The position numbers and the translations under genes are program-made. From Cervus elaphus (lineage: Eukaryota > Chordata > Mammalia > Artiodactyla > Cervidae): a stretch of DNA of 64,000 nt. The stretch lies in contig NC_057834.1 in assembly GCF_910594005.1 (NCBI RefSeq), positions 104,001,650 through 104,065,649 on the forward strand, in the 5' to 3' direction. Numbering within the stretch: position 1 is the stretch's first letter; each line of letters begins with the position of its first letter. The notes under the pieces were generated by a model. The model worked only from the letters and a program-made list of their open reading frames with translations, ran no database searches and was not told the origin of the DNA. Below, piece after piece: positions 1 through 10,218 of the stretch.

Positions 1-596
1 CTTGGTGTTCATTTGTTGGGGTAAAGGTGATCAAGCTTTTTCCATGAATCATATGTAGACTGAACACGTGAGAATGAGAGCTGGAGTGGGGTCATCACAG
101 ATGATGTCCAAGAGGCTAGGAGGAAAGAGGCAATCCAACACAGAGATGAACCTCAAGACTTTCAGGGGCTAGGAAAGGAATTGTGGGTGAATACCACCTT
201 ACACCCACAGGAAAACACATAAGAAGTATATATTTTTTTTGTCTTGTTTGCATAATATTTGATTTTTTAATGTTTAAATACCTAAAACTATTATTTTAGA
301 GTTTATTATTTTCTTCTAAAGTAAATTTATTTAAAATATATTTTTATTGAAGATATATTGCTGACTTTAAAAGGAGAGATTATAAGATCTTGTTTTTCAA
401 CCCACAGCTACACAGTCCATGTATAAGGAGCTAAAACAAACAAACAAACAAAAAAACCACAACTCAAAACCAAAAAGGTGAGTGCTCTGACTCATAGAAG
501 AAAGGAATCTCCTTCAAAGACACTGACAAAACTGTAGATAAGAAATAAGAATATGGCAAAAACTATATTTCCTTAAGCTTTACAATTGTCAATTAT
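1..596. other. Unassigned AT-rich DNA
   Basis: I see no gene and no repeat that I can name here. The stretch is AT-rich, with a short (CAAA)n run near 435-455 and homopolymer T and A tracts. Confidence 0.5.
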
Positions 597-611
597 TACC
601 TTAGTGCCTTT

Positions 612-742
612 TATTTTTATTTACTTAATCTTTTCTCTGCACTGCATGGCATAGGTATTATAGTTCCTTGACCAGGGATCGAACCTATGTCCTCCACATT
701 GGCAGTGCAGAGTCTTAACCACTGGACCACCACAGAAGTCCC
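612..742 (-). mobile_element. CHR-type (tRNA-Glu-derived) SINE
   Basis: Read on the minus strand, it has the typical head of artiodactyl tRNA-Glu SINEs (a start similar to gggacttctgtggtggtcca, then a B-box-like gttcgatccctggtc), and it ends in an AT-rich tail. It is flanked by a 15-bp direct repeat, taccttagtgccttt, at 597-611 and 743-757, which I read as the target-site duplication. Confidence 0.8.
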
Positions 743-1201
743 TACCTTAGTGCCTTTCATGCAACAGAGTATTCTCTAATAACATATGGTAACCCCTCAA
801 CTGCAACATCATACTGGGACTACTACACAGAGTATAAAGAAAAATGAATATTTTATACATACATATGATGAGCCCTTTAAAATCCAATAATTGCATGTCA
901 CAGCTTTTCAAACTAGAAATGAAAAAGCTACTGAAGCACCTTACAAGGTATGGTACCATATTGCTTTGGCTGGAAAAGTACACACAATAGCAGAGGAACT
1001 AATAAAATCTTGTGTATTTGACATTGCTGAATGCCTGCTGGATGAAAAATCAGCGAAAGGAACCACAGAACTGCCACCTTTCAATGATTCAGCAACTCAG
1101 AATAAAAAATTAGCTGCAGACCAAAGACTGAGTTAATATTGCTTCCGTAGAACTGAACTTTTGCCTTAAAATGAACAAATCTACCAATGTGCCTAGATTT
1201 G

Positions 1202-1255
1202 GAGTTTTTGCTTATATTTGTTCAGGATTAGCACCAACTAATCATCAAAGATCTT
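1202..1255. repeat. Left arm of a 53-bp inverted repeat
   Basis: This segment recurs in reverse complement at 1798-1850, with about three differences (one indel, two substitutions). The arms bracket 542 bp of hAT-like sequence that stays in forward orientation. Confidence 0.9.
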
Positions 1256-1797
1256 CTTTTATGTGAATGTAATTAACACAAGTAGTCCCAATATTTTCAG
1301 AGTGTTAACATTTTTTAATTGCTTGGTTTATCCTGTAACAACTTTGTTGGCATTTGTCCTGGTGGTATAAAAGCAATGGTGGGTAAAATTGCTGGTGTCT
1401 TAGCATGAATCAAGGCAATAGTGCCAAATTATACTACTAGTCATTAGATTCTTCACCACTAAGCACTTGCAGGAAAAAAAAATTAGTTTTGCTAAAGAAC
1501 ATTTTTAATGAAGCAGTAAAAGTTATTAATTTTATAAAATCTCATCCCTTGAGTATACATGCTTTTAATATTCTGTGTTGAAAGGGAAGTACATATAAAG
1601 CACTTCTGTTGCATACCAAAGTATGATAGCTATCTTGAGGAAAAGCACTTTCAGTTTTTGAAATGAGGGCTGAACTCACTGCTTTACTCATGGAACACCA
1701 GTTGAACACAGTTGGTACAGGAAACAGCAAGCAATTAAAAAACATTAACATTTCAAAAATATTAGTACTACCTGTGTTAATTTCATTCACATAATGG

Positions 1798-1850
1798 AAG
1801 ATTTTTGATGATTAGTTGGTGCTAATCCTGAACAAATACAAGCAAAACTC
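1798..1850. repeat. Right arm of a 53-bp inverted repeat
   Basis: Reverse complement of 1202-1255. The left copy fits the transposase reading frame order. The right copy does not, so the right arm is probably the secondary, inverted copy. Confidence 0.9.
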
Positions 1851-2070
1851 GGAATCATTCAACTAGCAGACCAACTTCAGTTATTCAGACTGTGTACATA
1901 TTTAGCAAACATTTTCTAAAAAATGAACCAAGTGAGCCTGTTTGCAGGAGGTACTTGCAAGCTATTTCTTGACAATGATAAAATTCAAGCTTTGCTGCAA
2001 AACTTAGAATTTTGAAAAACTTTTATCTGCCTCCATGAGCTTGACAGCTTTTCAATACTTAAAGACTTCT

Positions 2071-2215
2071 TTGTTTTGTTTTGTGTTCGTTAAAAGTTTT
2101 TTGGCCACGATATGCAGCACGGTATGTGGGATCTTACCCTGACCAGGGATCTAAGCCCATATCCCTTGCAGTGGGAGTGGAGTCTTAACCACAGGACCAC
2201 CAGGAACGCCCCCAG
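2071..2215 (-). mobile_element. CHR-type SINE inserted in the hAT-like pseudogene
   Basis: The minus strand carries the tRNA-derived SINE head. A 15-bp duplication, tacttaaagacttct, lies at 2056-2070 and 2216-2230. The pseudogene was therefore already in place when this SINE landed. Confidence 0.85.
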
Positions 2216-2975
2216 TACTTAAAGACTTCTGATGAGATCAGTGGTAATACTAACATATGTGAATGTGTCAATGTTTAGAACTGCATAACTTTTTGAACCA
2301 ATACTTTCCAAATGACCAATGCATAGTGTTACAATATTATGCATGAGTAAAAGATCCACTTGAAGTGCAAGATAAATCAACAGATTTTAATATAACAGAG
2401 TATAAAAAGTTGATTGGTGTGGTTTTAAAATTCACATTGCAACCACCCTTTATGAAATTATCACTTGTCAGGTTTTTGTGTAGTATCAGTGAAGAATATC
2501 CTCAATTATCGGAAAAAGTTATTAAAATATTCCTTTTTCCAACTACTTATCTATATCTATGTGAGGCCAGGATTTTCAAGATATACTGTAACAAAAGTTA
2601 CATAACAATTTGAAAGCAGAAGCAAATATGAGAATCTAGTCTTCTATCTGCTCTTTCACCAAACATGAAAAAGATTTTGCAAATATGTAAAACAGTGCTT
2701 CTCTTCTCACCAAAAAATTTTTGGCTTGGAAAATACAGTTCTTTCCCATGAAAATATGTTATTTATGTTACTAAGTACTGGGCTTATTGTTATTTTTTAA
2801 ATAAAATTAATAAACAAATATTTTAAATTTCCAAGTTTTTCATTTTAATATCATATATATGGACAAATATATTTACACAATAGCTATATTTACACAATAG
2901 CTCTCAAGGTCCTCAATTTTCAAGAATTTAAAGGGCTCATGGAACCAAAATATTTTGAGAACAACTAGACTTGAG

Positions 2976-3184
2976 GAAGGGTTTCCCTGGTGGTTCAGTA
3001 GTAAAGAATCTGTCTGCCAGCACAGGAGACAAAGAGACACAGGTTCAATCCTTGGGTCAGTAAGATCCCCTGGAGGAGAAAATGGCAACCCATTCCAGTA
3101 TTCTTGCCTGGAAATGGACAGAAGAACCTGGAGGGCTGCAGTCCATGGGGTCACAAAGAGTTGGACACAACTGAGCATGCATGG
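2976..3184 (+). mobile_element. Bov-tA SINE
   Basis: It starts with the tRNA-Glu-like head (gggtttccctggtggttcag) and continues into the BovB-derived Bov-A part (cccattccagtattcttgcctgg ... gtccatggggtcacaaagag). The flanks ctagacttgag (2965-2975) and ctagatttgag (3185-3195) are a target duplication with one mismatch. Confidence 0.9.
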
Positions 3185-5509
3185 CTAGATTTGAGTAAGG
3201 AGGGCAGAAGACTGCTGGAGGTTTGAAAAGACAAGAAGAGGTGTGAGATAATTCTGCTTATTTAGCAGATGGGGTAATGACTGGCCTGGGTAATGTATTA
3301 TCATTGTCTACTAAAGGCCCACTCAGGGTAGTAACGTTTAAAGTGAGACAAGTTTGTGTGTGGTGTGGCTTTCTGCAGCTGTATTCAAGTGCGTCATGCC
3401 AGCTTAGAGCAGGTAGAGATTTGGATTTACCAAGGGAAAAAAGGGAAGACTAGGATAGAGGGTTTTGTATACCCAAAGGAATGATTACGGTGATATATGC
3501 ATGAAGGAGGTAAGATATAGTGAAAACTGGGAGGAATAATGAATTGTAGGCTCTGATAAGATGGCAGAATTGTTGGAGTTCCGGGTGGAGTAAGCTTAAA
3601 GGACAGGAGGTGGCAGCCTGAGTAGGATGCTTACAATTTAAATCGCAGAGGGGATGCAGTTACCATTTATGCGTCTGCTGCAGCTGCTAAGTTGCTTCAG
3701 TCACGTCCAACTCTGTGCGCCCCACAGATGGCAGCCCACCAAGCTCCCCCGTCCCTGGGTCTAGAAGATGACAAATGGGAGTGGGTGGGCTGAGGTGGAG
3801 TAGAGGATAAGGTCACATGAATAAGAGGGCAGGGAACCTGGGAGAATCATCTCCACTCAGGGCTGATGTCAGCTGGTAGGAAGTATGTTCTAAAAATTTC
3901 AGTTGTTAAAATGTTGAAACTCCTTTACACCACTTGGTTAATGACCATTACCTGAGTTGCCTGATGTCCCCTGTTGCTTTCGCCACCCTGGCCCACTGAT
4001 CCTTGTCCTAAGACTCAGGACCTCCCTACAGCAACTTAAGGGTAATACCTAGCTCAGATTGAGGCCCTTTGGGATAATAACTTTGCTTCTGATTGGTCTC
4101 TGATTATGCTTATGTGAATCTCATCAGTGTTCCATGAATATGGAAATCAGCAAGAATTGAGGCAAGTTAACATTGGAAAGAGTGACAATGAACATTCTTT
4201 ATTGAGTAAATGAATAGTCTTCAAGGGGTAAAGACCAATGATTAGGGTCTAAGCTTGCTGTAAGAATGGAGTGCTATCGTCTGATACTATGAGTTTCAGT
4301 GATAGGGATTTTCAGAGAGGAGGCGGGAACAAAGCTCTAGAACTAAAAAGAAAGAGAAAGTAGACACTTGCTGCCTTGTGGGCTCAAGGTAGGGGAGAAA
4401 GTAATCACCACTTGTGGGGGCTACAGAAGAAACAGGGTCCTTGGGGGAAAGCCAGGTTCAAAAAGGTAAAGGGTTTTCATGGATATGCCATGAAATAAAG
4501 TTGTAGGTTTAAATCATAGCCTTTTCTTAAGTTGTAGAGCTCAATGTACTAGTCTAACCAATTTATCTATAAATCTAGTAATTCTGTATAAAAATCACTT
4601 TCACTTGTCCTTTAATTAATATTTAGTTAAATTTAACAGATAACATTTCCTTAAACAACCATTTTACTGTCATGGTTAATTAAATTCCCTTAAACTTTTA
4701 AAATTAGAAGACCAAATTTAATATATTTGATTCTCTTGAGCATGATTCTCTCAATCAAGACACCCAATAAGGCTGATTAACTCTAATAAGATAAACAAAA
4801 CATTTAGTATGGAAACTCTAGTTACAAATCTACGATGCCTGAAAAGACCTAAAAACATTTCAGTCTTTCAGATAGTCAAATACAGTTCATAAAAAGCTTC
4901 ATGCATTCTAAAAGTAAAATGAGGTTTGATAATAATTAAACATTTCAAATTGGAGTATTCAATTAATATATTAGAGTTTCCTAAATGTTTTATATGCCAT
5001 AAATAACTATTATACACAATTTTTCATGATATTTATAAAACTTATTACTAGACATCACATGAAATCCTGTGGGTTTCATTTACTTTATCTTTGCTGTACT
5101 TAATTATAAACTTTCCTGAGTAGCAAAGTTCCTTCCCCAACAGCAACAGCAGGATTGGCCTAAGACTGGGGTTACAGAGTCAAGTTCAAAGTCAGAGATT
5201 CTGACCTGCCATTTGGATAGTACTTCTGGCCTGATGCTACTCAGGCTCACCTACCAAACCCTATCTTAAGGTAATGGGAATTTAAATTCCCAAATTTTCT
5301 TATGACTCAGATTATGAGTTAGAAGTCTTTCCACTTAGTCAGATTTGAGAGTCTTTACTAAACTTCTTTCATCCTATCTCCTAATTTGATTCCTTGCTCT
5401 TCATGCATTTTATTTCTCTACCTGTCTCACTTATCTCCTTTTTATAATCATTTTATTGACATCCCTCCTTTGTGCCCCACTTGAATCCTGAATGTGATGT
5501 TTAAATTTA
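3185..5509. other. Largely unassigned stretch with one SINE fragment
   Basis: Apart from a Bov-A2-like fragment on the minus strand at 3671-3765 (recognised by ttgcttcagtcacgtccaactctgtgcg), I see no repeat I can name and no reading frame above background. From about 4500 to 5100 it is distinctly AT-rich. Confidence 0.5.
3671..3765 (-). mobile_element. Bov-A2-like SINE fragment
   Basis: The plus strand reads gctgctaagttgcttcagtc followed by cagcccaccaagctcccccgtccctggg, the reverse complement of the 3' part of Bov-A2. It is truncated, and no target duplication is evident. Confidence 0.75.
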
Positions 5510-5640
5510 TTCATTTGACTAAAGTTTATTGAGCTCGTCTTGTGCTTTAGGCACTATCCTGGGCCCTGGAAATACAGTAGAAGACCAAACAGAAACAAAC
5601 AGTCAACGCTGCCCTCATAGAACTTCTTTTTTGTGAGACC
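5510..5640 (-). mobile_element. L2-like ancient LINE fragment
   Basis: The plus strand reads as the reverse complement of an L2-type 3' end: a TTTATTGAGC block, then tgctttaggcactatcctgggccctggaaatacag, then cctcatagaact. Heavily diverged; family assignment by recognition only. Confidence 0.45.
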
Positions 5641-5734
5641 AACAATATCTCTCTATCTTGAGATACCATGTTGAGTCAAGGACTGCCTATGTCATTGGAA
5701 GCTCCAACTGGTTCAGGGCCAACATGTAACACTA

Positions 5735-5955
5735 CTGCAGTAATAGCTAATGTTTCCTAGAGCTTTGCTTGTGTCTCTCATGTAATCCTTGCAACAGTCC
5801 AATGTTGGGAGATGATAATTTTATAAATAAGAAAGCAGACACACTGATGTTCATTCACTTGCCTATACCCCAGATTAGAAAGTAACAGGGCCTGGATTCT
5901 AAACCAGTCAGTTATCTGGCTTGTGTTTAACTGTTATGCTGCACTGCCTCCTAAA
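5735..5955 (+). mobile_element. MIR SINE
   Basis: It contains the MIR-like core and 3' part: tgtaatccttgcaacagtcc, then gataattttataaataagaaa, then cacttgcc ... agtaacagggcctggattctaaacc. Ancient and diverged. Confidence 0.55.
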
Positions 5956-6061
5956 GCAGTGTGAAGTACACGTTTGAAAAAAAAAATAATAACTTGGGAA
6001 ATTCTTGTGGCCCTAATCAGCTAGTTACCTTTGTGTGTGTTGACAAACCATCTGTTCTTTT

Positions 6062-6493
6062 TGTTATGCCCGATGTCCGAATCCCCGAGCAGGAAGAGAG
6101 AAGGCCTCCAAGACAATGCAACTCGCAAAAAGGGAAGTTTATTGCTGACTCGAGTCAAGGCTCCTGCCACATCCAACGCAGTGGTGTGGGGTCAGAGATC
6201 CCCGAGCCCAAGCTGTTACACAAATTTATAGGGTGGGCGCACGCTGTTGGTAGTTGATTTAAGCGGATTGGTTACAAGTTTGCAAAGCAATTTCATTGGT
6301 CAAACACTCTCAAAACTTTCACGCACGCAGGACTTTCCCGGGGGTTTCTGCCCCGTTCCTAACTGGCAACCAGCGGTCAGTGTTAAGCTGATTGGTTGTA
6401 TCCAGGTGGCCTGATAATCTTACCACCCAGAAGTAGGAAGGCCTACTCCTAATCTAAGCTGCCTGCCATGGTGTTACTTCTGCTCGCCTCACA
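6062..6493 (-). repeat. 3' LTR of the endogenous retrovirus
   Basis: It is 432 bp, beginning TGTGAGGCG and ending GGCATAACA on the minus strand. By hand alignment it differs from the other LTR at about 20 positions (4.6%), mostly transitions and many at CpG sites. The TATA-like TATAAAT is at 6224-6230, the AATAAA polyadenylation signal at 6138-6143, and several CCAAT motifs lie upstream of the TATA box. Confidence 0.95.
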
Positions 6494-6503
6494 CTCCCCT
6501 CTG
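6494..6503 (-). other. Polypurine tract
   Basis: On the minus strand the bases agaggggag sit directly before the 3' LTR, the expected place for the plus-strand primer of a retrovirus. It is short and contains one pyrimidine at its upstream edge. Confidence 0.7.
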
Positions 6504-6511
6504 TCTGTTGT

Positions 6512-6712
6512 TCAAGTAGAGGAATCTTCCTCTTTTCCATCTTGGGCCACTGGCTGATATTGTCGTCTCAACACCATAATCTGAATGGTGTTGAGGTGTT
6601 TTTTAACAAATGATATCAATAATAGCACTAGACCCAGGAGGGTGGAAATTAAGGTAGTCAGCCAGGGGGAGTGTTGAAACCAAGACTCAAACCATCTCTG
6701 CTGGGAGGACTC
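6512..6712 (-). pseudogene. env: Remnant of env: transmembrane subunit C-terminus
   Basis: Only the end of the envelope transmembrane protein survives: an aromatic pre-membrane stretch, a hydrophobic membrane span (about 6664-6608, TTLISTLLGLVLLLIS) and a short cytoplasmic tail ending at the stop 6512-6514. The surface subunit, cleavage site and fusion peptide are missing. It is fused by deletion to the end of integrase, and the apparent upstream frame to 6850 is integrase read out of frame. Confidence 0.85.
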
Positions 6713-6769
6713 GCCTTCCATTCTGCTCACACTTTTTCTTGTTCTTCTGGTGTGGCTTGCCGCACGTGA

Positions 6770-7959
6770 TTTCAGTGAACCCAGGGTCCAATCCCGTCTA
6801 CCTTGACAGCGGTAGGAGTGGTAAGGAGAACAACATAAGGGCCTTTCCATCTAGGTTCTAATACTTCAGATTGGTGCCGTTTTACCCAAACCCAATCACC
6901 TGGGCCAATATATGTGAGGGGATGGCCCCCTTATTTTGACCCTTGTGTATCTCTCGAATCAATTTCCATACATGGTTATGCACCTTACTTAATGCCATCA
7001 GAGTTTGCTGGAATTGTCCCAAAATCCTGCTCCTGCCAGCCCAAGACTGAAAAAGGTTGCTATGGTGATCGCACTGATTGGCTCTCTCTTTTGTCTTAGC
7101 ATTTCCTGGTCCCAATGTGAGTACATAACCTCTTCAGAGTGGTATAAGATTTTTCAACCAAGACACAGAGTGGGTGGCAGGCATTTTCCTTCGAAAATAG
7201 GACACACAGGAGGGGGTCTTCCATACAGAATCTCAAAAGGGGTAAGATTCAGCTTATAAGGGGTGTTGCACACCCGAAAGAGTGCGAAGGGAAGGAGGGT
7301 CACCCAGTTCCCGCCAGTCTCTATTGTCAACTTTGTCAAAGTTTCTTTTAGGGTCTGATTCATTCTCTCAACCTGTCCTGAGCTCTGGGGATTATATTCA
7401 CAATGTAACTTCCATTTCGTCCCCAGAACTTGGGCCAGCCCTTGTACAATCTGGCTCACAAAGGCAGGTCTGTTATCAGAGCCCATAGTCACTGGCAGCC
7501 TGTACCTAGGCACTATCTCCTCTAAGATCTTTTTAGCAACCACTATTGCTGTCTCTCCCTTAGTGGGGAAGGCCTCCACCCACCCCGAGAAGGTATCTAC
7601 CAGAACCAACAGATAGCGATACCTCTACTTGCCTGGCCTTACCTCAGTGAAATCTATCTCCCAGTGTTGCCCTGGCTTTTCCCCTCAGTACCTCGTTCCT
7701 GTGTGCTGCTTCTTCTCTGCCCTCCTTAGCTGGCATGCTTTGCAAGCCTGAATTATCTCTCGTACAGTTGCATTTTTGTCGAGGGAACCTCAGGCAGGCC
7801 GTCTGGAGAAGTGTTAGGGTCTTTCTTTCTCCCAAGTGTGTAGTTGTGTGCAGGTGTTCACACAGGTGACGACCCAGGGTGGCAGGCAATATCAGGTTGT
7901 TGTTTTGATCTCGGTACCATCCATCTTTGTCATCCTTCTGGAGGGTGGTATCCTCATTG
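6770..7959 (-). pseudogene. pol: Endogenous retrovirus integrase (degenerate)
   Basis: Order along the minus strand: an N-terminal zinc-binding region (HLHTTTHLGERKT at about 7865-7827, with a CxxC pair, ACKAC, near 7750-7735 in another frame); the catalytic core with EIDFTE at about 7660, GSDNRPAF near 7485 and SSGQVERMN near 7375; and the C-terminal DNA-binding part (GDWVWVKRH at about 6890, then LEPRWKGPYVV). All three acidic core residues can be read. Breaks: a frameshift before the first core aspartate, a TAG near 7625, frame changes near 7150 and 6895, and a TGA near 6775. The core alone is open for 151 codons (7609-7154). Confidence 0.88.
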
Positions 7960-8209
7960 ATAATGTGGGGAGTGATCCCCCGCCGAGCTTCCTGGCTCAT
8001 GGGGTACTGTCTCACCCTCACAGGAGTTGCTCCGGCCTTTAGCTTGATGACGACCGGATGTCTCTGTTTGGCCAGTCCCGTCCCTGCCGTTTCAGCCCAG
8101 GCCAACAGGTATTAATGGACCCACGGTTGTACGTCTGGTGCTATGGTCTCTGAGGGCTTAGGCACAAAAAGTCTGTATTCATCTCTTAAGGCTAGGGATA
8201 AGATATGTA
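7960..8209 (-). pseudogene. pol: Remnant of reverse transcriptase N-terminus
   Basis: Only the first part of reverse transcriptase is left: a stretch ending QYPMSQEARRGI, typical of the N-terminal fingers of gammaretroviral RT. An in-frame TAA lies near 8115. The catalytic palm, the YVDD-type motif, the connection domain and RNase H are all absent. The reading frame runs without a break straight into integrase at about 7955-7970, so the deletion junction is in frame. Confidence 0.85.
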
Positions 8210-8544
8210 TCGGCTGTTCAAGTCCATCCGTGACTGTCATTCTCCCAGGGTCAAAATGAATCTGAGCATTAACTTTAGTCAACAAGTCTCTTCCAAGTAG
8301 AGGGTATCACCAAAAACGAATGGGACACCTGGTGGGTCCCCAGATCTACTTTTCGTTCTATGGCCCAACAATATCTTTTTGTCCCTGTGGCTCCTTGCAC
8401 CAAGCTGGTTTTCTTAGACATTGGTCCCAGTTTTTGATTTAAAACAGAGTGTTTGGCACCAGTATCTACCATGAAGCCAACGGGTTTCCCCTCCACATGT
8501 GTGGTTACCCAGGACTCGGGGAGGAGTGCCGAGTCTTGACTCCC
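8210..8544 (-). pseudogene. pro: Endogenous retrovirus protease (degenerate)
   Basis: This follows the amber codon in the same frame, as in elements that make gag-pol by readthrough. The aspartic-protease active site VDTGA is at about 8469-8455 and appears intact. The frame holds to about 8310, where a short deletion or frameshift near 8300 diverts it to a stop at 8275. The lost frame resumes (LLTKVNAQIHFDP) and runs on toward reverse transcriptase. The dimer flap region is present but I cannot judge its fitness. No function is possible in this state. Confidence 0.85.
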
Positions 8545-10218
8545 CTAGTCACTGTCTTCCCCCGCATATAGAACTCGAGTTCCAGGGGAGATTCTCTCTC
8601 TCTGGGTCGTTCCTCTCCTCGGGTCCCTCTTAGGGCACTCGTTTTTCCAGTACCCCTGTTCTTTGCAGTAAGTGCACTGATCTTTCTTTAGGGCCTGCGT
8701 TTTTGGTTTCTCTTTTCCTCCCGTCCGGGGGTCTCAAGGTTCCCTCAATTCTGTTCAGGCCTTTATCCCTGCAAAAAGAATCTGGGCTAGCTCCCTCTGG
8801 TTCTTCCGGTTTTCCCTTGCTCTATATTCTCTATCTTCCTTCCTGATCTTCTCAGCTAATTCCCTTTCCTCCCGTCGAATTCGTTCTTCCTTTCTTCTGG
8901 GGTCTCCCTATTATTAAATACCTTTTCAGCTGCTTTCAGTAAATCCTGTATCATCTGCTCTCCCAATCCCTCTATCTTTTGTAATTTCCTCCTAATATCT
9001 GGGGCTGCCTGATTTACAAATGCTAATAGAACTGCAGCACGTGACTCCTCAGCCTGGGGGTCCATAGGTGTATATTGCCTGAAAGCTTCCATCAGCCTCT
9101 CTAGGAAGGCTGCCAGGCTCTCAGTGGGCTCTTGCCTTACTAAATTTACCTTTGCCAAATTCGTCGGCTTTCTTGCTGCGGCCCGCAGGCCTGCCATCAG
9201 AGTCTGGTGGTACACTCGAACCGCTCCCTACCTTCTGCTTGCTCAAAATCCTAGTTAGGCCGCAACAGAGGAAACCCCTCGTCCACGAGATGAGGCTGGG
9301 CGGTTGGCCTCCCATCGGCCCCCGGGACCCATTTCCGCGCCTCTACCAGAATTCACTTCCGTTCTTCTGTGGTGAAGAGCACCTGCAACAGCTGCTGACA
9401 GTCGTCCCAGGTGGGGTTGTGAGTGAACAAAATGGAATCTAAGAGGTCAGTGAGGCCTTGGGGTTTCTCTGAGAAAGGAGGGTTTTGGGTCTTCCAACTG
9501 TACAGGTCACTCATGGAAAAGGGCCAGTACTGATAGGTTTGCTCCCTGTCCGGGTTAGCTGGTCCCACTTGGATGGGGAGCGCCTGAACAGTGGATGAAG
9601 GTAACTCTGGGTCCCCAGGGTCTTGCCCACCCCTATCTCCCCTAGTTCTCCCCCGGGTCCCCAATGCCAGTCCCCCCTCATGGTCAGTTCCCGTTGGCCC
9701 TCTTAATCCTCTCGGTTCACCCGTGGGAGCTTCTCTCCTCAGAGGGAATTGCAAGGAGGGCACATATGGCGGAGGCCTCATCTCCATTTCTAGGTCTATC
9801 AGGTTTGGATAAGATGACTCCTGAAAGACTAGTTTTGGGTCCTCTTTCTTTTTGGTTTCCTCCGGGGGGTCTCCATCACCAGGACCTGTGATTTAGAAGA
9901 ACTAGGAGGTTTGCGAACGAAAGGTTTTAACCACTTAGGCGGATCTTGCACTAGATCCTGCCAAACCATGACATAGGGGACCTGATCCGGATGGCCCCAG
10001 GGATCCGGAGCCATAATCTTCTCCTTCACAGCCTGTATGATGGAGGGTTGAAAGGTGCCTTCTGGAGGCCATCCAACCTGGAAGGCGGGCCACTCTGCAG
10101 AGCAAAAGGTTATTAATTTACTTTTCTTGACTAGCAAAGACAAGTTATGGGCCCTGGCCCTGACATCCGAAAAATGGTCAGTTATGAGGGAAAGTGGGGT
10201 AGATTCCCCCTGACCCAT
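8545..10218 (-). pseudogene. gag: Endogenous retrovirus gag (degenerate)
   Basis: The likely start is the ATG at 10218-10216, which begins MGQG, a myristoylation-type N-terminus; the open frame extends 14 codons upstream but I prefer this start. Matrix covers about 10218-9860. A PPPY late-domain motif follows at about 9775. The capsid N-terminal part runs to 9353 and the C-terminal part, with a major-homology-like stretch (QEPTESLAAFLERL), lies in another frame at 9215-8856. Nucleocapsid has one knuckle at about 8670-8630. Breaks seen: a frame change between 9829 and 9787, stop codons at 9353-9355 and near 9258, a frameshift near 9220, and another near 8880 after a charged stretch. The amber codon at 8547-8545 looks original, not a lesion. 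In the knuckle the third metal ligand is tyrosine instead of histidine. Confidence 0.9.

Larger units (their letters stand above)
880..2720 (+). pseudogene. hAT-superfamily (ZBED5/SCAND3/FAM200-like) transposase-derived pseudogene
   Basis: Conceptual translation in shifting frames shows the order of landmarks found in domesticated hAT transposases of the ZBED/SCAND3 type. A segment with YHIA...HTIAEELI near 940-1010 comes first. A degenerate KMNKSTNV (the DEST-like catalytic block) lies near 1165-1195. A block with KAMVGKIAGVL, then a cysteine/histidine-poor remnant and a SH-LHH-ALAGKK stretch, lies near 1365-1480. The C-terminal dimerisation-type block with EEYPQLSEKVIKI and TTYLYLCEA falls at about 2490-2575. 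Stops and frameshifts occur throughout, so no protein can be made. The N-terminal BED/zinc-finger half was not found. A CHR SINE interrupts it at 2071-2215, and a 53-bp inverted duplication disrupts the middle. It could be a retrocopy of a host hAT-derived gene or a relic transposon; I could not identify terminal repeats. Confidence 0.68.

Noticed and set aside
5961..6257. 98-codon frame across the LTR edge
   Set aside because: The frame runs from host flank into the LTR, and there is no homologue or start context. The parallel frame at 11157-11375 is simply the other LTR.
6512..6850. 112-codon frame as an intact small env-like protein
   Set aside because: Its first 45 or so residues are integrase sequence out of frame. 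Only the final part is env.
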